A stretch of DNA of 64,000 nucleotides from an uncultured Myxococcales bacterium (lineage in GTDB: Bacteria > Myxococcota_A > UBA9042 > DTJE01): the NCBI GenBank assembly GCA_903857665.1, contig CAIOFV010000069.1:74381-138380 (forward strand), written 5' to 3'. Under the pieces are notes generated by a model. It was not told where the DNA came from. It saw nothing but the letters and a program-made list of their open reading frames with translations, and made no database searches. Within the stretch, counting starts at the first letter, position 1. Each line of letters opens with the position of its first letter. Of this stretch, positions 8,884-19,211 are shown piece after piece. The position numbers and the translations under genes were made by a program.

Positions 8884-10410
8884 GTGAACGTCCGTGTCCT
8901 GTCGGCGGTGCTGAGCGGGATCGACGGGATCCCGGTGGACGTGGAGGTCGATGTCCATCCGGGCGTGGGCCACTTCGACATCGTGGGCCTGCCCGAGGCC
9001 GCGGTGCGCGAATCGAAGGTCCGGGTGCTGTCCGCGCTGCGGAACCTGGGGTTCCGGGCGCACACGCGCTGGATCACGGTGAACCTGGCCCCCGGGGACG
9101 TCCGCAAGCACGGGTCGCTGTTCGACCTGCCGGTGGCGCTGGGCGTGCTGGCCTGCCTGGACGCGTTCCCGGCGGCAGCGCTGGACGGGCGGCTGATCCT
9201 CGGCGAGCTGTCGCTGGACGGCCTGGTTCGGCCGGTGCCCGGCGTGCTGCCGATGGTGGCCGCCGCGCGGGACCGCGGGATCCGGGAAACCATCGTCCCC
9301 GCCGCCAACGGCCCCGAGGCCGCGCTGGTGCGGGGAATCCGGGGATACGAGGCGCGGACGCTGACCGACCTGATCGAGGCCCTCGCGGGACGCGCCACCC
9401 TGGACGAGGTCCGGCCCGAGGACGCGCCCAGGCCCCTCGCCACTCCGCACGCCCCCGATCTGGCCGACGTCCGCGGCCAGGCGCACGTCAAGCGCGCGCT
9501 GGAGATCGCCGCCGCGGGCCGCCACAACCTGCTGATGGTCGGGCCGCCCGGGTCGGGGAAGACCATGTTGTCCCGGCGCCTGGCCGGGCTGTTGCCGACC
9601 ATGACCAACGAGGAAAGCCTGGAGACCACGAAGGTCCACAGCGCCGCGGGCCTGCTGCGACACCGCGCGGCGCTGATCGCCGAGCGCCCCTTCCGGGCGC
9701 CCCACCACACCGGGTCGGCCGCGGCCATCGCGGGCGGGGGATCGCGCCCCCGCCCCGGCGAGGTCAGCCTGGCCCACCACGGCGTCCTGTTCCTGGACGA
9801 GCTGCCCGAGTGGCGCCGCGAGGTGCTGGAAGTCCTGCGCCAGCCCCTTGAGGACCGGCACGTGACCATCAGCCGTGCCGCGGCCACCGTCACCTACCCC
9901 GCCGACTTCCTCCTGGTCGCGGCCATGAACCCCTGCCCGTGCGGCTACCTGGGCGACCCCCGGCACCGGTGCACCTGCACCCCGCCGGAGGTGGCCAAGT
10001 ACCGGGCGCGCGTGTCGGGCCCCCTCATGGACCGGATCGATCTGCACGTCGAAGTGCCGGCGGTGGCGTTCCGGGACCTCGCGACGCCCTCGGGTGGCGA
10101 GCCCTCCAGCGTGGTCCGGGGCCGGGCACAGGCGGCAGCCGACATACAAGCCGCGCGCCTGGGCCCCGGGGGAGCGAGGTTCAACGGACGGATGGACGCG
10201 GCTCAGGTCCGGGCCCACTGCGGGGTTCCGGACGACGCGTCGCGGCTGCTGGAGGCGGCGATGGAGCGCCTGGGCTTGTCGGCCCGGGCGCTGGACAAGG
10301 TGCTGAAGGTCGCGCGGACCATCGCGGATCTGGACGGTTCCGACGGGATCCGCACGGTCCACGTGTCCGAGGCGGTCCAGTACCGGTTGCTGGACCGGCC
10401 TTCGGGATGA
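8884..10410 (+). CDS. comM: YifB/ComM-family Mg-chelatase-like AAA+ ATPase
   Basis: A 508-residue protein with the usual three-part YifB/ComM plan. The N-terminal Lon-S5-like fold (about residues 1-170; '[20 protein letters not shown]') is followed by a Mg-chelatase AAA+ core with Walker A GPPGSGKT (220-227) and Walker [11 protein letters not shown] (from about 301). A C-terminal Mg-chelatase domain ends near '[22 protein letters not shown]'. ComM is a hexameric helicase promoting branch migration during integration of transformed DNA. The GTG start is chosen because AAGGAGG lies 5 nt upstream, although that Shine-Dalgarno is inside a strong hairpin. recA follows 44 bp downstream, so the two are likely co-transcribed and functionally linked. 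Confidence 0.92.
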   Translation: MNVRVLSAVLSGIDGIPVDVEVDVHPGVGHFDIVGLPEAAVRESKVRVLSALRNLGFRAHTRWITVNLAPGDVRKHGSLFDLPVALGVLACLDAFPAAALDGRLILGELSLDGLVRPVPGVLPMVAAARDRGIRETIVPAANGPEAALVRGIRGYEARTLTDLIEALAGRATLDEVRPEDAPRPLATPHAPDLADVRGQAHVKRALEIAAAGRHNLLMVGPPGSGKTMLSRRLAGLLPTMTNEESLETTKVHSAAGLLRHRAALIAERPFRAPHHTGSAAAIAGGGSRPRPGEVSLAHHGVLFLDELPEWRREVLEVLRQPLEDRHVTISRAAATVTYPADFLLVAAMNPCPCGYLGDPRHRCTCTPPEVAKYRARVSGPLMDRIDLHVEVPAVAFRDLATPSGGEPSSVVRGRAQAAADIQAARLGPGGARFNGRMDAAQVRAHCGVPDDASRLLEAAMERLGLSARALDKVLKVARTIADLDGSDGIRTVHVSEAVQYRLLDRPSG

Positions 10411-10454
10411 GGGCCGGCCAAGGTGCACGGGGACGGGAGGGAAGAGGAGGTTCC

Positions 10455-11513
<1,059 letters not shown>

Positions 11514-11570
11514 TCGCGGCGCGTAGAGCAGGCGGGCAGGGATCAAGGCGGCGACGGCCGGGCGCCGGGC

Positions 11571-12140
11571 CTAGCGGACGCGCTCGGCGAACTTGCCGTC
11601 CTTGGTGGACACCCGGATCTTTTCGCCCTGCTGCACGAACAGCGGCACCTGCACCCGCATGCCGTTGTTGAGCACTGCGGGCTTGGTCACGCCGCCGTGG
11701 GCCGTGTCGCCGCGGGTGCCGGGCTCGACGTCCACGATCTCGTATTCCAGCGTCGCGGGCAGTTCCAGTTCCAGCACCGCGCCCTCGAAGAACAGGGCCT
11801 TCATTTCGAGGCCGTCGAACAGGTACTTCGCGTCGTCGCCCAGGTCCGCGTCGGTCACCAGCACCTGCTCGTAGGACTCCTGGTCCAGGAACACCCGGTG
11901 CTCGCCGTCGTCGTACAGGTACTGCAGCGGCCGGCGCTCCAGGTCGGGCTCGTCGAAGCGCTCGCCGGTCCGGAAGGTCTTGTCGAACACCTGGCCGGTC
12001 TTCAGGTTGCGCACCTTGACCTTGGCCAGGGACGACGCGCCGCGCGCCGACGGCGTCTGGACGATGCTTTCCATGATGGTGTAGGGGTCGCCCTCGATCA
12101 GGATCCGCAGCCCCTTCTTGAAATCCGACGTGGTGATCAT
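11571..12140 (-). CDS. efp: Elongation factor P with an EfpL/YeiP-type arginine loop
   Basis: A 189-residue three-domain EF-P that binds the ribosome between P and E sites and relieves stalling at polyproline. The C-terminal domain, 'PLFVQQGEKIRVSTKDG', is EF-P-like. The domain I tip loop reads TPSARGASS with Arg33 at the apex. Canonical EF-P has Lys34 (PGKG) and the Pseudomonas type has SGRN. The TP(S/T)ARGA loop with two extra residues matches E. coli YeiP/EfpL from memory, so this protein may act with an unmodified Arg tip. No EpmA/B/C or EarP gene is in the window. The start at 12140 gives the family length; the frame extends upstream to 12392 with no EF-P similarity. An ATG preceded by GGAG supports it. 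Confidence 0.9.
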   Translation of the reverse strand: MITTSDFKKGLRILIEGDPYTIMESIVQTPSARGASSLAKVKVRNLKTGQVFDKTFRTGERFDEPDLERRPLQYLYDDGEHRVFLDQESYEQVLVTDADLGDDAKYLFDGLEMKALFFEGAVLELELPATLEYEIVDVEPGTRGDTAHGGVTKPAVLNNGMRVQVPLFVQQGEKIRVSTKDGKFAERVR

Positions 12141-12477
12141 CGTGTGCTCCAGGACCCCGAACCCGGGGGACGGCCGGACCGTACCAACGATCGGGAACCC
12201 GGTCAACGGCCTCGTCAGGCCGGCGGACGGACGGCGATGCCGGGATTGGCGCCGTGAGCCTGGCGCCCCTGGACACCCGGACGGAGCAGGGTTCATCCAA
12301 CTTTTCGAGTCCTGGGGGGCCGCCGGCCGCCACCACCCACTCGCAACCCATTGATTTTCCCTGCAACCTCCCGACATAGAATCGCATGGCACGCCGCGTG
12401 CATCGGTACTCGTCCGTCAGCCGCAACGCGGCTCTGCGGAACTCGGGAAGCCCAACATAGAAAGGGAGGAGGTCACT
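12141..12477. promoter_or_regulatory. 337-bp divergent intergenic region with promoter for the 12478 gene
   Basis: No gene is visible in this gap. A TAGAAT -10-like element at 12377-12382 points towards the plus-strand gene; no good -35 sits at 17 bp. The gene's ribosome binding site, GGGAGGAGGT, lies at about 12463-12473. The promoter for the EF-P gene must also lie here but I cannot place it. Confidence 0.4.
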
Positions 12478-13659
12478 ATGTACCGCACAGGGAGAAGTCT
12501 GTTCATCGTCGGGCTCGTCGTTCTGGCGGGCGTCCCCGAGGCCTTCGCGGCTGACAAGAGCGTTTGCGTGGACGTGGTGCTGCAGAGGCCCAGGGAGCCG
12601 GCGCCTGCCGGTACGCCCGGGACGGCCGCCACACCCGCGGCGACGGCGACCGACGCGGCGACCCAGGCCGCGGCAACGGCCGTGGACCCCGACTCGGGGT
12701 CCCAGGACCGCGACGCGCTGTCGTTCAAGGGCGTCGCCAGCCTTCCGATCGGCCAGCGCCCCCTGTCCTACCTCAAGCGCCTCATCGAGCACTTCGTCAC
12801 GCACGAAAAGGGCTTCGTCGCGGTGCAGGAGAAGTGCGACGAGCACATGGTGGTCGAACTGTACCCGCTGAAGGTGGGCTGGACCGCGTTCGCACGGTAC
12901 AGCGGCACGGGGCGGGAGGAACGCGTGGACATGCTGCTCCCCACCGAACTGAGCCCGTTCGCCGAGCGGGTGGCGCTGGCGCTGCTGTATAACAAGCCGA
13001 TCGGCGAATCGATCAACCGCGAAAACGTCCTGACGGCGGACTCGAAGAAGAACACCCAGCGCATCAAGGGCACCAACCACTTCCACATGGGTGTCGGCAC
13101 GCAGGTCCGCGTGGGCAAGCTGGGCACGGCCGTGACCGACTCGGGCAGCGCCGACGTCGGCAAGGCCACCAGCCAGTATAGGGTCGCCACGCCGGTCACG
13201 ATGTTCCTGGGATATCGCGGCAAGTTCGAAAACTGGGGCGTCGAAACCAACGTACTGATCGGCATCGGCACCAGCAAGACCGCGGCCTTCAAGAACCCCG
13301 CGGGCGGGCACGTGGACTTCGGGGGCGACGCGGCGCTGCAACTGCACTTCCTGCACTACTTCGACCCCCGGGGCCTGACGTCGTTCTACATGGGCGCCGG
13401 CGCGACCTTCGAACTGCTGTGGTTCAACATGATCAACGCGGAAAAGAGCCGCAGCGGCGGCGACCGGAGCACCCTGCTGGGCGGCGGCCTGGACGTCGAC
13501 CTGGTGGCCGGCTGGGAGTTCATGCGGGCCTCCAGCGTGCAGTTCTACCTGCAGGGGGAACTGCAGATGCCCGCCTATGCGCTGTCCAACGAGAACAGCG
13601 ACGGCAGCATCCACACATGGTTCCCCGCGGTGGCCGTGAAGCTGGGCGTGGTGTTCTAG
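12478..13659 (+). CDS. Secreted beta-barrel-like protein of unknown function
   Basis: I do not recognise this 393-residue protein. A signal peptide (residues 1-24, cleavage near AFA-AD) leads into a Cys-containing start (SVCVDVVL), an Ala/Thr/Pro-rich linker (about 38-72) and a globular part. The last 200 residues consist of alternating amphipathic strands ('HFHMGVGTQVRVGKL', 'NWGVETNVLIGIG', 'TSFYMGAGATFELLWF') ending in ...VKLGVVF. A terminal Phe on the last strand is the classic signal of an outer-membrane beta-barrel. The gene has a strong GGAGGAGG ribosome binding site. The next gene, 22 bp downstream, encodes a shorter protein with the same layout, so the two look like tandem paralogues in one operon. 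Confidence 0.7.
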   Translation: MYRTGRSLFIVGLVVLAGVPEAFAADKSVCVDVVLQRPREPAPAGTPGTAATPAATATDAATQAAATAVDPDSGSQDRDALSFKGVASLPIGQRPLSYLKRLIEHFVTHEKGFVAVQEKCDEHMVVELYPLKVGWTAFARYSGTGREERVDMLLPTELSPFAERVALALLYNKPIGESINRENVLTADSKKNTQRIKGTNHFHMGVGTQVRVGKLGTAVTDSGSADVGKATSQYRVATPVTMFLGYRGKFENWGVETNVLIGIGTSKTAAFKNPAGGHVDFGGDAALQLHFLHYFDPRGLTSFYMGAGATFELLWFNMINAEKSRSGGDRSTLLGGGLDVDLVAGWEFMRASSVQFYLQGELQMPAYALSNENSDGSIHTWFPAVAVKLGVVF

Positions 13660-13681
13660 GGCGGGTCCAAGGAGGCGAGCC

Positions 13682-14617
13682 GTGAGGACCGCAACCCAGA
13701 GCCTGTTGCTGCCCCTGGTCGCGCTGGCCGTGGCCCTGGCCCCGGGCACAGCGTCCGCCGAGGTGCCGCTGTGCCTCGACGTGCGGGCCCCGGCTGGTGA
13801 CCTCGAAGGGCTTCGCACGCTGGTCACCAGCGAGGTCGGCCGGCACCCGTCGCACCGGATCGTGGACCGGGACTGCCGATCCAGCCTGCGCGTGGAACTG
13901 TTCGAAACCACCGGCGTCCTGTACCTGACCGCCCAGGTGGACCGCGAGGTGCCGGTGCGGTACGCGGTCAAGCAGCGCGCCGACCTGGCCGACAAGCTGG
14001 CCGACGGCCTGTCCCTTGTGCTGCACAACGACCCGGTCTACCTGTCGGAGGACATCACCCACTACAGCGCAGTGCAGCGCATGGGACACGCCATCGGCAA
14101 GGGCGGCCGCAACACCTGGCGGCTCGAGGTGTTCGAGGCCGTGTCGCGGGGCGGCACCAACGCGGTGTTCGCCCCCGGCGGAGCCTTCTCGCTGTCCCGC
14201 GGTTCGGGGAACTGGCAGGTGCTGGCGCGCCTGTACCTGGCCGGTTGGCCGGCATCGACCCCGGGGACCGACCGGGCGCTGAAGGTGATGACCGGGGCCG
14301 ATGCCGGCCTGACCTACGAATTCCTGGACCTGGCCAGTTGGTCGCCGTACGTGTCGGTGTGCGCCGGGCTGCAGTACCTGAGGTACGCGGGCCGCGAGCA
14401 GGCGGCCGACAAGGGCCTGGCCTACGTGAACCAGTTCGGGGTGACCCTGTCGGCCCGCGTGGGCATCCGGTTCCTGCGCACCAACGACTTCGACCTGGAC
14501 GTGTTCGCGCAGGGCTACCTGCCGCTGTTCAACACGAAGGACACGGACAACGCGCTGTTCGGCGAAAAGGGACTGTACACACCCGCGCTGCAGATGGGGC
14601 TGGGCGTCGGGTTCTGA
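13682..14617 (+). CDS. Secreted beta-barrel-like protein, paralogue of the upstream gene
   Basis: A 311-residue protein starting at GTG 13682 behind AAGGAGG. The signal peptide (residues 1-26, cleavage after SASA) leads into a mature start 'EVPLCLDVRAP' that parallels 'KSVCVDVVL' of the upstream protein. The mid region shares 'LRVELFETTG' with the neighbour's 'MVVELYPLKVG', and the C-terminal strands end in ...LQMGLGVGF with terminal Phe, as in outer-membrane barrels. Function unknown. It sits 22 bp after its paralogue, on one transcript, and converges on mrfA with a 25-bp gap. Confidence 0.7.
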   Translation: MRTATQSLLLPLVALAVALAPGTASAEVPLCLDVRAPAGDLEGLRTLVTSEVGRHPSHRIVDRDCRSSLRVELFETTGVLYLTAQVDREVPVRYAVKQRADLADKLADGLSLVLHNDPVYLSEDITHYSAVQRMGHAIGKGGRNTWRLEVFEAVSRGGTNAVFAPGGAFSLSRGSGNWQVLARLYLAGWPASTPGTDRALKVMTGADAGLTYEFLDLASWSPYVSVCAGLQYLRYAGREQAADKGLAYVNQFGVTLSARVGIRFLRTNDFDLDVFAQGYLPLFNTKDTDNALFGEKGLYTPALQMGLGVGF

Positions 14618-14642
14618 GGCGCCCGGACATCATCGACGCCCG

Positions 14643-16895
14643 TCAGCGCACCCCCGCGATCTCCCGCGCCAGCATCACCGCGCCGACCTTGTCCATGGGC
14701 TCGTTGTTGTTGCCGCACCGGGCGGACAGGCAGCAGGCCGGGCACCCGGACTCGCACGGGCACCGGGCCAGCAGGTCGCGGGTCATGCCCACGAACCGCT
14801 CCAGTTCCTCGGCGGCCCGCTCGGCGAGGCCGATGCCGCCCTCGTAGCCGTCATACAGGAACAGCGCGGGCCCGCCCGAGTGCGGCGCCTGCAGCGTCGA
14901 GAACCCGGCCATATCGGCTGGGTCGCACGAAATCGCCAGCGGCGCCAGGCCCACCATCGCGTGTTCCAGCGCGTGCAGCGCGCCCAGCAGGTCGGCCACG
15001 CCCGGCCGGGCGCCGGTGGGCACGTCCAGCCACAGCGCGGTGGTCTGGAAGGTCCTTTCCGGGAGGTCCAGGGGCCCGCCGCCGATGACGCGGTCGAACC
15101 GCTTGCGAAGGTACTTCGTCACGCGATGGGTCATGCGGATGCTGCCAGTAGACACCCGCACGGACCCGGCGGCCCGCGTCCCGTAGGTGTCCACGATTTC
15201 GGCCGTCTTGTCCGTCACGGCGACGGTCCACCAGTCGATGTCCTGGCGCCGCAGCCGCGCGATGCCCGCGACGAGGTCCAGCGATTCGACCAGCCACGTC
15301 CGCGCGCCGTGCAGGTACACCGCCCCCGGGAACGCCTCCCGCAGCGCCCGTTCCAGGTCCAGCGTTTCCAGCAGGTCATTGGTTGCCGCGTCCACCAGCG
15401 CGACCTGGGCGTCGCCGATGCGGTCCAACTTGACGGCTTCCTGGGGCCGCGTGGGACCCGCGTAGATGTACCCGGCCTCGGTCTTGCGCAGCAGGCCCTT
15501 GCCCGCCAGGCCCCGCGCGACGCGCCCCTCGGGCTCCGCCGCCTCGTCCACCTGCACGGGCAGTTCCGTCGCAGCGCACAGCATGTGGCCGGCCAGGATG
15601 TGCGGGTTCTTCAGGTCCACCGTCGCCCGCTCGAAGCGACGCCCCAGCAGCACGTCCGGGGTGCGCAGCACGTACTGGTCCAGGATGCCCTCGAAGGCCA
15701 GGTAGATCGCCAGCGCCTCGCCGCCCCGCCGCCCGGCGCGACCCGCCTGCTGCCAGAACGCGCTGACGCTGCCCGGATAGCCGGCGACGATGACCGCGTC
15801 CAGGTCGCCGACGTCGATCCCCAGTTCCAGCGCGTTGGTGGACACCAGGCCCAGGATCTCGCCGTCGCGGAACGCACGTTCGACGCGGCGGCGCTCCTCG
15901 GGCAGGTACCCGGCCCGGTAGGGGGCCACCTTCAGGTCGGCCCCGCCACGGCCCTTGTGGATCAGGCTGGCCACCAACTCGGCGCCCTTGCGCGACTGCG
16001 TGAAGCACAGGGTCTTCAACCCCTGCCCCACCAGCCGGATCAGCAGGTCGCGCGCCTGGGTGAAGGGCGACGGCGCGCCGTCGATGGCGCCGTTCCAGAA
16101 GACCACGTGGCGCGGCCCGGAGGGCGACCCGTCGTCGTCCACCACCGCGCAGGGGCGGGAGGTGAGGTTCTCGGCGTGCTCGCCCGGGTTGGCGATGGAG
16201 GCCGACGCCAGCACGACCGTCGGATGCGAGCCGTACGCCTCGGCGACCCGCAGCAGGCGCCGCAGCAGCTGGGCCACGTTGGACCCGAACACGCCGGTGT
16301 ACCGGTGGGCCTCGTCGATGACCAGGTACTTCAGGTGCGACCAGAAGCGCCGCCACAGGTGGTGGTAGGGCAGGATCTCGTGGATTTCGTAGGGGTTCGA
16401 CAGCACGATGCGCGATTCCTGGCGCACGCGGGGCCGCCGGACGCGGGGCGTGTCGCCGTCGTAGACCGCGGGGAACAGGTCCACGCCGGACGCCCGTTCC
16501 ATGGCCAGCAGCACCTCCAACTGGTCGTGGGTGAGCGCCTTCAGCGGGTACAGGAACAGGGCGGTCGCGTCCGGGTCCCGAGCCAGCGCATCCAGCACCG
16601 GCAGGCCGAAGGACAGCGTCTTGCCCGACGCGGTGGAGGTGGCCAGGATGAGGTCCCGGCCGTCCAGGCCCAGGCGGAGCGCTTCGGCCTGGTGCGAGTA
16701 CAGGGCGGGGATCCCCCGGTGAAGCAGGTAGCGCGACACCGCGGGGTCCGCGCCCTCAGGAACCGGTTCGGTCCGTGCGACCCGCGGCGGCACCGTGCGC
16801 ACGTCCGCCACGTAGGACCGCGTCGCCGGCGCCGCGCGCAGGTCCAGCAGGACAGTGCCGACGCCGGTGCCCTCGACATCGCCGCCCTCAGGCAT
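14643..16895 (-). CDS. mrfA: DEAH-box helicase with DUF1998 domain, MrfA/YprA family
   Basis: A 750-residue superfamily 2 helicase. Walker A is ATSTASGKT, the DEAH box is VIDEAHRY, motif III-like residues are 'VLASASIANPGEHAENL', and motif VI is QQAGRAGRRG. The C-terminal DUF1998 domain carries a four-Cys cluster, CPCESGCPACCLSARCG, which in Bacillus subtilis MrfA binds metal. MrfA works with the nuclease MrfB in a UvrABC-independent repair pathway for mitomycin C damage (established for B. subtilis). The ATG at 16895 overlaps the end of mrfB by 8 bp, so translation is probably coupled. The frame extends upstream inside mrfB, but that extension is not helicase-like. Confidence 0.88.
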   Translation of the reverse strand: MPEGGDVEGTGVGTVLLDLRAAPATRSYVADVRTVPPRVARTEPVPEGADPAVSRYLLHRGIPALYSHQAEALRLGLDGRDLILATSTASGKTLSFGLPVLDALARDPDATALFLYPLKALTHDQLEVLLAMERASGVDLFPAVYDGDTPRVRRPRVRQESRIVLSNPYEIHEILPYHHLWRRFWSHLKYLVIDEAHRYTGVFGSNVAQLLRRLLRVAEAYGSHPTVVLASASIANPGEHAENLTSRPCAVVDDDGSPSGPRHVVFWNGAIDGAPSPFTQARDLLIRLVGQGLKTLCFTQSRKGAELVASLIHKGRGGADLKVAPYRAGYLPEERRRVERAFRDGEILGLVSTNALELGIDVGDLDAVIVAGYPGSVSAFWQQAGRAGRRGGEALAIYLAFEGILDQYVLRTPDVLLGRRFERATVDLKNPHILAGHMLCAATELPVQVDEAAEPEGRVARGLAGKGLLRKTEAGYIYAGPTRPQEAVKLDRIGDAQVALVDAATNDLLETLDLERALREAFPGAVYLHGARTWLVESLDLVAGIARLRRQDIDWWTVAVTDKTAEIVDTYGTRAAGSVRVSTGSIRMTHRVTKYLRKRFDRVIGGGPLDLPERTFQTTALWLDVPTGARPGVADLLGALHALEHAMVGLAPLAISCDPADMAGFSTLQAPHSGGPALFLYDGYEGGIGLAERAAEELERFVGMTRDLLARCPCESGCPACCLSARCGNNNEPMDKVGAVMLAREIAGVR

Positions 16896-18123
16896 CCGCG
16901 TCCCCCCGGGCCACGAGGGCCCCGAACAGGCGAACCGTTTCCTCGACGTCGTGCCGATTGTGGACCGCGATGGCGGCCAGCAGCCCGGCACGGTGGGCCG
17001 GATCGTCGAGGTATTCCCGGTAGAACAACGGCACCAGCGACCCGGGCAGGTCCTCGGCCCTGTGCAGGCCCAGGACCTCCCGGGCCAGCGTCGACAGGCG
17101 GCAGTCCGTGGTCTTCCCGCGCCAGGCACGCCGGGAGAAGGGCAGGAGGTCGAAGTGGGCCGGGTCCGAGCGCACGGGGCGTCCCCAGAACGCCGCCCGC
17201 CCGCAGATGTAGGGCCAGTCGAAGGATCGGCCGTTGAAGGTCACCAGGGCGCCCCGCGAGGCCGCGGCATCGGTCACTTCAGCCACCAGCGCCGCCTCGG
17301 CGTCCGGGGATGCGGCGATCCACTGGCGCACCTGCAGCGCGCCTCCGGTCGCGTGGGCGAGGCCGGCGACCACGATGGGGCTGCCCCCGAAGAGGCCCAT
17401 CGTTTCGATGTCCAGGAACAGGAGGTCCGACGGGTCCAGCAACGAGGACAGGGCCAGGGCCAACGGCGCGGACCGCCCGAGGCGGGCGCCGACGCGATCG
17501 ACCAGGGTCGCGGTGTCGCCTTCGCGGATCTGCCGGCAGAGGCGGCGGGCGTGGGTGCCAAACCGCTGGTGGGCGCACAGGGCCTCGAGGTCTGCGAACC
17601 CTTCGTCCCGCAGGCGGGCGGCGGTCGCCTCGCGCACGCCGGGGACCAGCGCCAGCGTGCCGGCCAGGCGCTGCTTCACGTCGAAGGCCTCGCCGGTCCC
17701 CACGCGCACGGTCCGCAGTTCGAGCACCTCGATCAGATCGCGATGCTGCCGGGAGGGATGGCCGCCCACCGCCTCGGCCGGGCTGGCGCCGCGATACGCT
17801 TCCAGCCACCTCGATCGAAGCGCCTCGACCTCGGCATCGGCAGGACCTTCGAAGGTCGGCACGGCGGCGCGGGCCTGCAGGCGCGCGCCCATCGATTCCG
17901 CCACCTCGGGCGTGGCGACAAACACCTCGCCATACCGGGGGATCGAGGCTTCCGGGGCTGCGTCCACCGCCGGGTTCACCGGGCTGGCCGCCGTGCGCCC
18001 GCGGAACCGGTCGAGGCGGCCCAGGTCCCCGTCCCGGACGCGGATCTCCTCCAGCTTGCTCTTCAGCAGGTCGGCGATCCGGTCGTGTCGGGGGTCGGCC
18101 ACGGCATCCTCCGCCGGCATCAT
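16888..18123 (-). CDS. mrfB: RNase H-fold exonuclease, MrfB/YprB family
   Basis: A 411-residue protein with a DnaQ-like RNase H fold in its C-terminal half. The metal-binding residues are visible: Asp and Glu in LFLDIETMGL, Asp in TFNGRSFDWPYI, and His/Asp in NRHDVEET. The N-terminal half has helix-hairpin-helix-like 'LVPGVREATAARLRDEGFADL'. MrfB is the nuclease partner of the MrfA helicase. I chose ATG 18123 because AAGGAGGG lies about 10 nt upstream; the open frame continues to 18291 without similarity. It is the first gene of a two-gene operon and is divergent from the DMT transporter across 179 bp. Confidence 0.85.
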   Translation of the reverse strand: MMPAEDAVADPRHDRIADLLKSKLEEIRVRDGDLGRLDRFRGRTAASPVNPAVDAAPEASIPRYGEVFVATPEVAESMGARLQARAAVPTFEGPADAEVEALRSRWLEAYRGASPAEAVGGHPSRQHRDLIEVLELRTVRVGTGEAFDVKQRLAGTLALVPGVREATAARLRDEGFADLEALCAHQRFGTHARRLCRQIREGDTATLVDRVGARLGRSAPLALALSSLLDPSDLLFLDIETMGLFGGSPIVVAGLAHATGGALQVRQWIAASPDAEAALVAEVTDAAASRGALVTFNGRSFDWPYICGRAAFWGRPVRSDPAHFDLLPFSRRAWRGKTTDCRLSTLAREVLGLHRAEDLPGSLVPLFYREYLDDPAHRAGLLAAIAVHNRHDVEETVRLFGALVARGDADA

Positions 18124-18270
18124 GCGATCCTGTCCCTCCTTAATCAACCGCCGGGCGGCACCGACGTCCGGTGCAGTCCCGCCGACCTCGCGCATTGACG
18201 GCGGGCGGGACGCGCCGCATGCGCCCGCCTTACTCTCGCACGTTGGTGCGACGCGAACCCGCTGCCCGGC

Positions 18271-18276
18271 TACAAT
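18271..18276 (+). promoter_or_regulatory. -10 element of the DMT transporter promoter
   Basis: TACAAT matches the sigma-70 -10 consensus at 5 of 6 positions, 26 bp before the GTG start. The -35 is poor (GCGACG at 17 bp). Confidence 0.5.
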
Positions 18277-18302
18277 GGCCGCGCGTCTCACGCGGGTGAT
18301 CC

Positions 18303-19205
18303 GTGACGGGCTCGATCGGCGAGGTGGCCGCGCTGGCCACGGCGTTCTGCTGGACGGCCTCGGCCGTGTCCTTCGAAGCCGCGTCGAAACGGGTCGGTTC
18401 GGTCCCGGTGAACCTGCTGCGCCTCCTGGCCGCCTTCCTCTTCCTGACCGCCTTCGGCCTCCTGTTCCACGGCCGCGCCCTGCCGCTGGACGCGCCCCCG
18501 GAGTCCTGGGCCTGGCTGTCCCTCAGCGGGCTCGTGGGCTTCACCCTGGGCGACCTCTGCCTGTTCCGCTCGTTCGTGCTGGTCGGGGCCCGCCGGTCCC
18601 TGCTGCTGATGTGCCTGGCGCCGCCGTTCACCGCGATGATGGGCACCCTGTTCCTGCACGAGAACCTGTCACCGTTGCAGATGTTCGGCATGGCCCTGAC
18701 GATCGGCGGCGTGGCCTGGACCGTGCTGGAAGGCCGGCGCGAACCGGATGCCGAGCCCGCCGGTCGCCGGCAGCGGGCCTGGGGCATCGCGCTGGCGATC
18801 GGTGGGGCGCTGGGGCAGGCGGGCGGCCTGATCCTCAGCAAGCAGGGCATGATCGGGTTCGACGAACCCTTCGGGGCGGCACAGATCCGCGTCCTCGCCG
18901 GCACCGTGGGTTTCGTCGTGGCCTTCACGTTCGTCGGCGCCTGGCCCCGGGTCGCGGCCGCCACGAAGGACCTCCGGGCCCTGGCCCTCCTGACCTCCGG
19001 GGCCGTGTTCGGGCCGTTCCTGGGCGTGTCGCTGTCCCTGCTGGCCGTGCACAACACCGAGGCCGGCGTCGCATCGGCCATCATGTCCGTGACGCCGATC
19101 CTGATGCTGCCCATCGACCACTTCCGGGGCGAACGCGTCAGCGTGCGGGCGGTGGCGGGAACCCTGCTGGCGGTGGCCGGGGTGGCGGTGCTGTTCCAGG
19201 GCTAG
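18303..19205 (+). CDS. EamA/DMT-family transporter
   Basis: A 300-residue integral membrane protein with about ten hydrophobic helices in two EamA repeats (roughly residues 5-140 and 155-300; the second ends 'VAGTLLAVAGVAVLFQG'). Drug/metabolite transporters of this type move amino acids or small metabolites across the inner membrane; the substrate cannot be inferred. GTG start at 18303; no strong ribosome binding site. It converges on the SUMF1-domain lipoprotein gene, and the 96-bp gap holds inverted repeats. Confidence 0.82.
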   Translation: MTGSIGEVAALATAFCWTASAVSFEAASKRVGSVPVNLLRLLAAFLFLTAFGLLFHGRALPLDAPPESWAWLSLSGLVGFTLGDLCLFRSFVLVGARRSLLLMCLAPPFTAMMGTLFLHENLSPLQMFGMALTIGGVAWTVLEGRREPDAEPAGRRQRAWGIALAIGGALGQAGGLILSKQGMIGFDEPFGAAQIRVLAGTVGFVVAFTFVGAWPRVAAATKDLRALALLTSGAVFGPFLGVSLSLLAVHNTEAGVASAIMSVTPILMLPIDHFRGERVSVRAVAGTLLAVAGVAVLFQG

Positions 19206-19211
19206 GGGGCA

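Noticed and set aside
8844..9851. Alternative frame starting GTG 8844 upstream of comM
   Set aside because: It overlaps comM in another frame and translates to low-complexity Arg/Gly/Pro sequence.
10411..10454. LexA (SOS) box upstream of recA
   Set aside because: No GAAC-N4-GTTC or CTG-N10-CAG palindrome is seen in the 44-bp gap or before comM. recA is probably read from the comM transcript.
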